The notes beneath the pieces were generated by a model. It ran no database searches and was not told where the DNA came from. It saw nothing but the letters and a program-made list of their open reading frames with translations. A stretch of DNA of 64,000 nt from Eutreptiella sp. 'Long Island Sound 2002'. Taxonomy: Eukaryota > Euglenozoa > Euglenophyceae > Eutreptiales > Eutreptiaceae. The DNA is taken from NCBI GenBank assembly GCA_964036045.1, contig OZ038379.1, positions 109,198,025 to 109,262,024 on the forward strand, in the 5' to 3' direction. Below are positions 1-9,408 of the stretch, piece by piece. Position numbers and translations under genes: made by a program. Each line of letters starts with the position of its first letter. Positions within the stretch are counted from its first letter, which is position 1.

Positions 1-25
1 CGTATGTATTATTGTTCACACACAA

Positions 26-706
26 TTAATGCTCCACATGCCCCTCATTAATGTGATCATGCATGCCCCCTTGCATAGTGTGCGCACTCTGCAAGCGCCT
101 GGAGCGCCTCGGGCGGCGCGGCCGCTGAGGGTTGCGTGCTGAGCATCCCATTCCGTCGCTCTTGTGCTCAGGCGTGTCCTTTTTGTGCTCAGCCGTGGCG
201 TTTCTTTTCTCATTCACGTCGCAGCACGCACTGACAGACAAGCCATTTGCCTCGTCTGACAGACGACAAGCAGGGCATTCAGTGATGATTTGCTGCAGTG
301 TGGCGTCATCCTCAGTGGACGCACTGTCTGCAGCCCACTCAGATGCATAAACACATGTATGCCCTCCCTCATCCTTAGCCCACTGCGTCTGGACCTGTGG
401 ACCATCTGGGAACTCCATTGGAGGATGCAAATCTGTCATCGGCTGGACGGACACATGTGTTGAATTGCTCTGGGGGCTCATACCTGTAGAATTTCCCATG
501 GCGTCGAGGATCACCACATGGTACTGCTCCGTGTCGGGAGTGGGGATGGCTCTACCTGAGGAAGTGCAGAAAATACCGATGAAATGGGGAATGTCTACCC
601 AGTTGAGGGCTACCTCACCAAATGCCTGAAACCAGGCTGCCTGCTTGGTCAGGAGCACTAGGGCCAGACCTCGGCAGCCTTCCCCGATAATCTTACGGGT
701 GACCAT
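26..706 (-). CDS. Hypothetical protein ORF, 226 aa, Cys-containing with basic C-terminus
   Basis: An open reading frame from a real ATG (complement of 704-706). I do not recognise the protein. The first third is hydrophobic and aromatic, the middle is rich in Ser, Thr, Asp and Pro, a CPAC pair and a CC pair follow, and the last 40 residues are Arg/Pro-rich and then His-rich. It lies downstream on the minus strand of three further ORFs (764-1087, 1264-1629, 1526-2772) that look coding by composition, so all four may be exons or frameshifted pieces of one gene. No family assignment is supported. Confidence 0.4.
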   Translation of the reverse strand: MVTRKIIGEGCRGLALVLLTKQAAWFQAFGEVALNWVDIPHFIGIFCTSSGRAIPTPDTEQYHVVILDAMGNSTGMSPQSNSTHVSVQPMTDLHPPMEFPDGPQVQTQWAKDEGGHTCVYASEWAADSASTEDDATLQQIITECPACRLSDEANGLSVSACCDVNEKRNATAEHKKDTPEHKSDGMGCSARNPQRPRRPRRSRRLQSAHTMQGGMHDHINEGHVEH

Positions 707-763
707 CGGCCACAGATGAGTCGGGGGGGAAATCCAAAGGTTCAGCCCTGCCCAAGTGTAATG

Positions 764-1087
764 CTAACCCGTTTTTGTTTTGTAAAACTGCTGACATCTG
801 AACACTCTCTTTCCGTCAGCAAAGGAATCAAGCTGCGGCTGAAAGTCCTCTGTGGTGCCCGCCCACTGCAGAAGTCTCTCAAAAAATGCGGGCTGGACAC
901 AGAGTTCCTCTTTACGAGCACACGTGCTGTATGTGGCACCATTGTGTCTGAAATATTTTCCTCCTCGCACAGAAATGTGCCTCAACTCCTCTCCTGAGTC
1001 CTCGGCTGAGCGGCTGGGAATCTGGCTGGCCACTTTGTTGCGTGCCCGCGGCCGCACCACTGGTGTGTCAATCGGAGTCTCAGTCAT
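764..1087 (-). CDS. Hypothetical ORF, 107 aa, possible exon
   Basis: ORF with an ATG at complement 1085-1087. The product is hydrophilic in its first half and contains a segment with a Cys, several aromatics and a Lys-rich end. I see no known motif. The 176 bases between this ORF and 1264 contain a run of G and no ORF, and could be an intron. It is listed as a possible middle exon of the minus-strand gene at 26-2772; splice sites were not resolved. Confidence 0.3.
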   Translation of the reverse strand: MTETPIDTPVVRPRARNKVASQIPSRSAEDSGEELRHISVRGGKYFRHNGATYSTCARKEELCVQPAFFERLLQWAGTTEDFQPQLDSFADGKRVFRCQQFYKTKTG

Positions 1088-1263
1088 CTTCAGAATGGAG
1101 GGGGGGGGTCCAGAACCCTTTCAGGCTGTGTCCCCAGCAGATCGTGCAGGTTTTGGACTGGATTGTCAGTGACCTCATCCTCATGCCTGCTGCACAGTGC
1201 CATCACTTGGCGAGGGTATCCCAAGCCACCCATAAAATAATCAGGGGCGAAGGGCACTTGTGG

Positions 1264-1629
1264 TTATTCCTCCCAACTGTGGTCAGATGCACGCTTGTCT
1301 GTGATGGCGACTGACTCCTCAGCTTTTGCATCAGGGCCAGTGCTCCACAACGCATCCAGCTGCTTTTGTTTCAACTCGGAATGTTTGTACAGACCGGGGT
1401 CTCTGTCTCCTGGTCGTTCTACATCTAGTGCATTCAACAGAATTTCTTCAACAACAGCATAATGCTGGTCAATAAGTGGACCCTCCTCCCTGGCCACTGG
1501 CCGCAGAGGAGGTGACAATGGCTGTCTATGCTGACGTGTCCTGGCCTGCCAATGTCCCCTTAAATATGTATGGGGGCCAGAGCTTGTTGACAGAATGCTG
1601 TGCGTATACAGCCGCACAGTTTCGGTCAA
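1264..1629 (-). CDS. Hypothetical ORF, possible continuation of the upstream Cys-rich ORF
   Basis: No ATG opens this frame, so it cannot be an independent gene by itself. It overlaps the 3' end of the 1526-2772 ORF by about 100 bases in another frame. The likely reading is that translation passes from the upstream frame into this one, through an intron or a frameshift, near 1526-1560. The product is charged and helix-prone, with an acidic/Gln-rich middle. Function unknown. Confidence 0.3.
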   Translation of the reverse strand: MTETVRLYTHSILSTSSGPHTYLRGHWQARTRQHRQPLSPPLRPVAREEGPLIDQHYAVVEEILLNALDVERPGDRDPGLYKHSELKQKQLDALWSTGPDAKAEESVAITDKRASDHSWEE

Positions 1630-2772
1630 TACAGCTGTGATCGCCTTGGCAGTCTAGACAGTCACCCCATGTATATTGTTCCCAACATGTCTCAATGATC
1701 TGGGAACAAGTAAGCACTGGTTGGCTGTCTATCATAGAGCGGATGACAGCCCCAGCGCTTGTATTTTTCTTACAGTTCAACAGGTGTCCGTGCAGTGAAT
1801 TACCACACATGAAACGGGTACCACAATGCCCCCAACGGCGGTATTTTGCAAGAAGAGCAGAGGCAGCTTTGCCATGTATCTCTAATTGATCATCTTCCTC
1901 AGGAACAACCGTAGAAACCTGAAACTGGTCGCCAGCCTGATCCCCAAGGGGGCCAGACCCACCATTCACTGCAGGCTCAGCCAGGGGCTGCTCGAGCAAT
2001 AAAGGAGTCCACACTGTCTGATGGATCACAGGGGACAATGCGGGCTCCCGCCTGTTCGTATTGTGTGCCTGTGTGTGACGTTTGCCAACCAGTGTATACT
2101 GATCAGCTGGCACTGGCGCAGTCTGCTGTGGACCTTGCACCCCTGTTTGCACGGTGTTGGACTGCTCTTTACCCTTACAGGCTGATCCTTGATCCGCACC
2201 CTCAAACACCCTTGATCCAGACTGTTCGGCCCTGGGTAGTCCACCTGGGTGTGTGTTAGCTGGCATCACATCAGCCGACTCGGGGATAGGGAAGGAAGAG
2301 GGGAGAAGAAATTCACACACCCTCGACACTTGGTCTGGTGCTTCAGGAATTCCGTGCACTTCAAGTTTTTGATTTGTTCTGCAATGCAAAGGCACAGAAA
2401 TGGGTGACATGGCATACAAATGAACTCGATTGTGAGTCTCAGGCGCGAACGAAACGTGCTTCTGAATTCTGCTTCGGGGTGCGGGGTCACACACTGTTTC
2501 GGTCTCCCCTCCCACAACAGAAATAGTACCCTGTAACGCAGCCCTGGCAATAGGTGCTGGCCTGGAAGTACATTTAATTGCAGGCTCAGGTCGGGGGGTG
2601 GGGCTGTACTGCGTTGGACACACGCCCAATGACTGACAGTGTCGACACTGATGACCCTGATAAACGACGGGTCGCTTAGCTAAAGTATAACGCAAATACT
2701 CCGGAGGTATTAAATACTGCATCCCTGGTACTAATGCAAGGCGGTATTGCGCCAAGAAAGGGTAACCAAAAA
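1526..2772 (-). pseudogene. Cys-rich hypothetical protein, 5' end cut by the TE1 insertion
   Basis: The minus-strand frame is open for more than 400 codons, but its apparent N-terminus is read from the TE1 LTR, which starts at 2773, so the true 5' part is displaced. Three Cys clusters are visible: CRHCQSLGVC near the start, a C-G-N-S-L-H-G-H-L-L-N-C segment in the last third, and CLDCQGDHSCIDRNC near the end. They suggest zinc-binding units. The long middle is low-complexity, rich in Pro, Gln and Thr. Joining the flanks after removing TE1 puts an in-frame TGA just upstream, so the original gene either began near here or was already broken. I do not recognise the family. Confidence 0.4.
2767..2772. 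repeat. Target-site duplication of TE1, left copy
   Basis: CAAAAA directly precedes the TE1 5' LTR and recurs at 31598-31603 right after the 3' LTR. It is 5 or 6 bp depending on whether the C is counted. The A-rich sequence makes a chance match possible, but the position agrees with both LTR ends. Confidence 0.6.
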
Positions 2773-5133
2773 TGGCTCGGCGACCGGTTCCGACCCCCGT
2801 GGCCATCTTGGGGTCACTTGGGGTGTGTATCTATGTGCCGGCAAGCCGCCATTGGCTGTTATCATACTCTCCCATCCACCTGACCTAACCCGATGTGATA
2901 GTGTGATAGGTTTGGCCATTCCGGCTATGAGCGGCCATATTCAGTACCGAGGCGCCGCCAGCGAAGATCTATATATCAGAATATCAGGAATCAACAGGGT
3001 TTTTTTATCATAATGTTTCCGTAATTTTTCAGCCTTCCGTTCTGATGGTCAATGTATCGGCGACTGTCAGTTGGCTCGCGATTTTGCGGTAACCGAATGG
3101 TTAACTGTTATTTACAGATTTTTTGGCGGAAACCCCGATGAAGGGTCAGATTTCATCAGTAAAGGGTTCGTTGTTTCCGCAATTTTCATATTATACACTC
3201 GCAAAATTAATCTGATTTTTTCAGACTTTCAGAATCGGATTTTCGACTTCGACATCGCCGCACTCGATATGACGAATCTCGAGTGGTCCGACATTTTTTC
3301 CCGATCACGAATCAACCTCCCTTTTGTTATGCCCTTCGTCTTGCTTAGAGATATAGGCGAAACAAAGTTAATTTACGAGGCCACTTTGAAAGGTCATATC
3401 TCCAGCTCACCGCGAGTAGTCCCAATTTCGAGAATTGGGTTCGAACCGCATTGGTCTCAACTTAATTTAGAGAGCATCAAACGCCTTTGATGTGTACACA
3501 TGCCCGGTATAGCAAGGGATAATGGTCAAGAGGGTAGAAAGTGATATATAACTCTTGGACCGTGCAACCGAATATTTTAATGCGACTTTCGAGTGTACTG
3601 CACGAGTGTTGGGGTTGCATAGCAACTTTCTTTGGGTTTCTACGTATTTTTAACGTGAAGTTATGTCCATGGAGGGTCATGGCATATCATGGTGGGAGCC
3701 ACTAGTTGAGGGTATGTGTTATATGCATGGTATGTGCTTCGATATGCTCACGCCCATGTTATATATCTCCGTTTGTAGGAAGATATATGGAGTCATACGT
3801 GGCAAGGGCTTTGCCCATGTCCCAATGATGAACTCCATAGCGCTAGACTAAGTCTACCGCTCATATAGTGCATGTGGGAGGGCTTACAGAGCGACCCACA
3901 AGCGCCAATATCAATTTTCCCATTTTCATGGTGCGTGTTGGGAGGAGGTTCGAAGTTGTCCTTATGCGTCCATATGGGGATCCAAGTGGGGTGATTGTTT
4001 GCAAATGGTCCCAAGCAATTGTGTTTTGAGTCATAGGTTGACACAATGGGTGAGCGAAGTTATATACTATTGTAATTATCTTGAATTTGGTATTATTTGC
4101 ATGTTTTTGACCTCATTTTATGCTCATTTTTGTGTTTTATGTGCTCAACTGGTTTGCTAACAGTAAAGTGCCTAGAGATCCGTGAACTATGGTATGTTGC
4201 TTATATGTTGGCATATGCTTCGGTGTTGTACCTCACCATATGCCGGATCACATGGTCACTTTGGCTTGGCACACGAGGCCTCACAAAATTAGGTCTCAAA
4301 CTCATGAGCTGACTTGTGAAGCATGTCATGTACATAACCGGAGGGGTTTTGGGGCCAATGATGCGATATTCTTGGGCATGGACCTTGAGTCTATATCACC
4401 CTTGTATACTACTTTCCGGTTTGACACATGCATGGAGCATTTGAATATTTGCCGTATGCATTTTTGAGTATATAATTGAATTTTGGGCATTATGGTGTGA
4501 TTTGCCTGATTTTGCCATGTTGTGACGTCATCTTCATGGGGCAGTTCTCCAAGCCCATTCGACCCCAAGTCCAACCAAGGTTATGTCAGGGTAGGGCATC
4601 GTCCTGAGTGCCACTCTAGGCCATGACACGCCACCTCCCCTATTGGGCTAGGATTTGTAGGCTTGGGAGTGAACACATTTTTGGGGTTTGTGTAGTGACT
4701 TTTGACCCATGGCATTTAGCCATCTGACTTGACTGGGTTCGGGGCATCATGTTGGTGAGTCAAGGGAAGGTCTAGAGTCCAGGGAATGAGGGGTCTATGG
4801 CTGAGTCTGTGTATGTTTACCTCTTTCCCCAACTTTGCTTTATTTGTGTTCATATGCCAATTTCAGGGCTTTCCTCTTTGGTGCAATTCTTGTACATGCC
4901 CGCCACCGTGAGACAACCGGTGTGCTGAACGGAAGCCCGCAGTGTGGATTGGATTATTGCTGTATTTGAGGGATCTGGTTTCTGTTCAGGGTTGAACGAG
5001 GATTTTATTTTCTGTATTTTTGGATTTTGGACCCTGGACTTTGAGAAATGCAATCGCTGATCAGGAGCAAATCAGCAGGGGTTACAGGCGGAAGGGGCAC
5101 AGCGGGGGCCGGTCCTGGTAGGGACCTTCATTA
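2773..5133 (+). repeat. TE1 5' LTR (about 2.36 kb)
   Basis: It matches 13175-14186 plus 30257-31597 almost throughout. The start at a TG is fixed by comparison with the base after the polypurine tract at 13174. The end at 5133 is fixed by the primer-binding site at 5134 and has the form ...TTA, also seen in the 3' LTR and before the primer-binding site of the relic at 54457. The gag ATG (5048) lies inside the LTR. The LTR is unusually long and contains a 139-codon ORF (3071-3490) that does not look selected. Confidence 0.88.
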
Positions 5134-7873
5134 TGGTAGCAGAGGCGTACCTGCTGCCCCTACCTACCGCCGACCTGGGGACTTGGGCCCCTATGAGCCC
5201 CGCCCAAGTACGCCCCGGGTGCGTATTGTGGACTCGGTGGGGACCACGCCGGAAGTTGAAGCCCGAAGAGAAGTACGACGTTCGGGAAGAGGAGGACTTG
5301 ACATGGAGGACCTGGACTCCATGTGTGAGCGTCGCTGCCGAAAGGCATGCAACCTCCGCTCCGCCGCGGAGGACTCTGAGGAGGCCTGCCATTCAGGCAG
5401 CAGTGGAGGACGGGCCCAGCGCTACCGGAAGCGCGGGTCACCCAAGCCCGCGGCGGGGGACGCCGGGGCTATGGATACGGACCCCAGCCCGGTCAGGCTG
5501 TGGGAATCCGAGGGGCACTCCGATGGCTATCGGACTTGCTTCCCCTCGGAGTCGGAGGAGATGTGCGCGCCGACCGCCAGGGCCCATACAGCCCCCGAGC
5601 CCGCCCTGAAGCACGACGCCGAGGGCTTGGAGAGGCCAGCCAGGGCCAGGACGGCACCTGTGCCCCGGCACACGGGACCAGAGATGGACGCCATAGGCGA
5701 TACGCCCATGGGCGATGAGTCTGAGGCGCCGGGAACCGCGGGATGCGCTGGATCAGGTGGAAAGCACGCTGAGTGCCACTGCGAGCACGTGTCCTTCCTC
5801 ATGGGCAAGTACCCAAAGATGGGGATGGACGCCATCGTGCATCGCCTCGACAGCCTGGACAAAGCGAAGGACGGCCTAGAGGAGGACGTCGCCGGGATCC
5901 TGGATGACCCGTCGGCCGCGGAGAGAGACATGACGGAGCTGCGAGCGGAACAGGACCGTTACCGGCAGAAGCAGCAGCGAGTGGTGGACAGCCTCCTCCA
6001 TCTGGTGGAGGACATGTCGGGACGCCTGAAAAGGCTATAGGAGCTACAGCCCCTCGCCTCGGGTCCGGGGCTCCCGGCAAAGCCGGCAGCGGCAGAGCTG
6101 GTGGAGCGGGTGAAGACCCTCTGGAGCGCCATGGATAAACCCATGGGCGGTCCTGCAGAGGCACCCTACGCGCCTCCGCGTGTTGACCCGGGTGCGCTGC
6201 CGTTTGTTCCCATGTTCAGCGAATCCACAATGCTCGGGGAACATACGGCACCGGCTGGGTCCATGCGGGAAAGGCACGTAACCACGGACCCGAGGAGCAT
6301 GACGGTACAAATGTCCCATGCCCCCCAGGATCTACCGATCACTACGACTGCCCACGCAGTTTATGCGGAAGAGGAGATCCAGAGCCAGACCATGCAGGGG
6401 CGAACCATGGGAAGCGCCGACGGACATGGTCGAGGTCATCCCAGCGGAAACCTGTGGGCGAAGGACCCCAATACGGGGATATGGACGGCCGGAGGAGCAA
6501 GTCCTTCCCGCATTCCAAACCCCATGGGTTCAGGCCCAACTGGACCGCACTCCATGGAGGAGAGGGATGTACGGGGAGTGTACTCACACCCCCCGGCCAC
6601 AGGTGGTATCCGTCTCGGTGGAGTGGTGGCTGGGGATGTCGGAGACGCCATCAGGATAGACGACCTCAGGGGAATCAAAATCCCCCACTATGATGGCAAC
6701 CCCTCCAACCTGGACGACTTCATCCTGGATTGGGAGGACTTCGCCGAGGAGGTTGTCGGCGAGATGCGGGGAGCGCCGCGGGACAAGTGGGTATGTCGGA
6801 CATTCCCACACCGGCTGGCGCAGGACCTGAAGGAGGAGCTGCGAGATCAGATCCGGGAAGGATTGATCCATACGGAGCAGGCCTGCCTCCAGTGGTTGGA
6901 GGATGGGGAGCGGGTGGACGCTCCGAACCAGAAGCTGGAGGACTTGTGGTCCATCCTGCTGCAGCTGGACCACGGTGAGTTGCGGGTCCGGGAGTGGAAC
7001 CGGTACCTGCGGAAGTACCGACGGAGCCTCAAGCTGTTGGAGGACTGGAACGAGTCCAGCAAGATCGGCCACCTGCTGAAGGACGTCCTCCCCGGCCACT
7101 GGAAGAGGCGAGGGGAGGACGAGGAGAAGAAGCGAGCCAAGAAGCGGATGGCGGTCAGGATCATGGCGGCGGAGGATACCCATGCGGGTATCCTGGAGTT
7201 CTTCAGGAGGAACCTGGGCGAGCCCAACCGGATGTTGGGACTGAAGAACGCCGTGTACGTGGAGGTATTTGGAGACTCCATGGGGCAAAGGTTGCTGCGC
7301 CTCAACAACGTGGAGTGGAGGCGCGGGGAGCCGCTGGGGATGCAGGTCATCTTCGCCCGCATGAGCCTTGACGAGATCGTGGAGTTGAAGCTCAATGCGA
7401 AGAACGAGGCCCACGTGCAGGATCGACATGGTCATGGACAACGAGGCCACCGAGAAGACCGCCATCATTGGGAGATCCAGGAGGACAAGGCCAACTCCGC
7501 GGAGGATGGTAGTGGAAGTGGCCAAGACCACTGGACCTGGTCCCGGGAGGATCACGAGGAGGCCCATTTCTTCGCGTTTGTGGCGCACAACGTGAGGGAC
7601 CATGGGCAGGATCGGTCCAGATGGAGCCGGGTGGGACCCAAGAAGGGAAACAAGCCAAGGAGGATCAGGAACCCACCGCTCTCGTTCTGGGAGTACAGGT
7701 CTCAGCACGACGGGTGCTGGGTCTGTTATGGCAAGGGAAACAACCATGCACACGACGACCGTCAGTGCAAGGTGTATGAGGCGGACAAGAAGGCCTACTT
7801 CGCCGCCCACCCCGAGAAGAAGCCCAAGGAGCAGCGGATTGCCTATTGGAAGGCGAGGGGCCGAGACGGGTGA
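5048..7873 (+). pseudogene. gag: TE1 gag, interrupted by one in-frame TAG
   Basis: Two ORFs (5048-6040 and 6101-7873) share one frame and are separated only by TAG at 6038-6040, so gag is about 940 codons with one nonsense codon. The relic copy at 53282-53539 has a sense codon there. The N-terminal part is disordered, Arg/Pro/Glu-rich, with a CHCEH motif near residue 240 also found in the relic. A short coiled coil precedes the stop. The capsid-like region (roughly 6650-7400) is followed by a basic, His-rich nucleocapsid with an unusual zinc-knuckle candidate, CWVC...H...H...C, at about 7717-7770. The start codon lies in the LTR. Gag would form the particle that packages element RNA in the cytoplasm. 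Confidence 0.85.
5134..5147 (+). other. TE1 primer-binding site, tRNA-iMet type
   Basis: TGGTAGCAGAGGCG follows the LTR end with no gap. The first 12 bases are complementary to an initiator tRNA-Met 3' end reading CCUCUGCUACCA, as in animal-type initiators. The site lies inside the gag reading frame, where it encodes Gly-Ser-Arg-Gly. Confidence 0.85.
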
Positions 7874-9399
7874 AAAGGCCAAGGCAAAGGCCAAGGGAAA
7901 GGCGGAGGAAGAGGCTATGGTGGTGGACCTGGCCAAGACCGATGAGTGAGGTCGATCGAGGAGGTTGCTGAGGACATGTTGAGGACGTTGGAGGAACTCA
8001 AAGCCCAGCAACATGGTGGACAAAGTCCTGGCGGATCGCAGCCGGAAGGGGCTGCGGGAAGTCAAGTCTAGAAGAGCCCCCACGGGAGTGGGACCTCGGA
8101 GGTCTCTCCTCCGAAAATCAGTGGAATCCCAGAGAAAGCGAAGGCACATCGGGTGCCGAAGAAGGCTCCAGAAGAGCCAAAACCACTGAGTTTCGCGACT
8201 CCCAACCCCTGGAGATTATGGGTGGCGGCACCCATGAGGCCACTATCAGTATGGAATTCTGGGAACATGAGCGCTTGAACCGCCCTGATCTGGCGAAGAG
8301 AAGCACTCTATCCCGGAACTTCTATGTGGCCGACATTACAGATTGGGATATGATCATGGGGTATGACTTCATGGTGGCAAACGCCATTGGAGCCCTTCCC
8401 CATTGTGCAACGCTGGTCCGGGAGGACGATGAATGCCTCACATGGCTGTCCACGGACTATGCATGCGGATCATCCAAATGGAATGCTGAGGAAGAGGATC
8501 GGATCGTCCAAGCGGTGAAAGCTGTGGGTGCCAAGTCCAGAGGAGACCGTGGAGTTCAGCTCACGGAGTATGGAATGGCGCCGCAGGTGTATGCCAGGAT
8601 GATCCAGACGCTGGGAGCCGAAGCGCCCGAGACGGACGTCTTTGCTTCCCGGGATGCCCCACTTTTGAGGAAGTGTAGGCGGCACTGGCATCGAGGAGAC
8701 TCAGCCTGGCACCGGCATTGGGGTTTGAAGGAGTGGGGACCCATGTATTGGCATGGCTCCCTGGACAATACCAGACGTACGGTGGAGAAGATCATCGCGG
8801 ATAGGGCGAAGGGGATCCTGGTCATAACCGGCATAGGATCCACCCCATGTCCGCTGGAGGGTCTCAATTCGACGCTGGACTCCATCACCCTGAACGAGAT
8901 GACATTCCGTCCAGAGGAGGAGTTGTTCATCGACGCCAAGGGTGTATCAATGCCCTCCCCGGGTCAAGCGTGGGGTACCAAGGCTTTCCTGGTGGATGGG
9001 GCGCAAGCCCAGCCCACGGGTGATGAAGCATTCATCCGTAGGGTGGAGGCGGTGCCCGTGAAGGTCATGTTTGAGCCCAAGGAGGGGACGTATCAGCCTA
9101 TTGATGGCATTGACGTCCTGTCCCACGCCGAGATCGACGACGTCGTCAACTACATGCGGATGGGGATGCACGACCGTGTGGCAGCCAAGAAGCGGCGGGC
9201 CATGGTCACATCTCCGCATTGGTGGGATGACAAGATGTTGGTCACCGGCAAGTACGAGAAGGACGAGTTCGTGGCGAGGGTCATGGATCACATCGCGGAC
9301 CAATACGATGGTCCGGTTGGGTCGGACCCACCGACATGGGATTTTCGAAGAATGGGTGCCGATAGCGACAGTCACCAGCCCGGTGCCGCAAATTTATGA
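7874..9399 (+). pseudogene. pol: TE1 protease remnant plus DVFA/Dam-like domain
   Basis: The first part (8090-8210) matches the linker before protease in the relic at 51405-51668. At about 8205-8220 the sequence jumps from the NPW linker straight to the post-catalytic part of protease; the relic has about 130 codons here, including Asp-Thr-Gly. TE1 therefore lacks the protease active site. The downstream protease motif MIMGYDFM is kept (about 8350-8375). Next comes a domain with DVFAS at 8635-8649, a Trp/His-rich stretch and a RAKGILV strand (about 8800-8820), resembling the Dam-like domain of DIRS elements. An in-frame TGA at 9397-9399 ends this ORF; RT continues in the same frame. Confidence 0.75.
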
Positions 9400-9408
9400 A
9401 GATTATCG

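Noticed and set aside
3071-3490. 139-codon ORF in the TE1 LTR, also open in the other LTR (13467-13940)
   Set aside because: Most differences between the two LTR copies change the amino acid (F/Y, G/R, E/G, V/A, L/P and others), so there is no sign of protein selection; it is open by chance in a repeated LTR.
6584-8149. 521-codon minus-strand ORF across TE1 gag
   Set aside because: It is a Leu/Val/Pro-rich shadow of the GC-rich gag frame, with no motif of its own.
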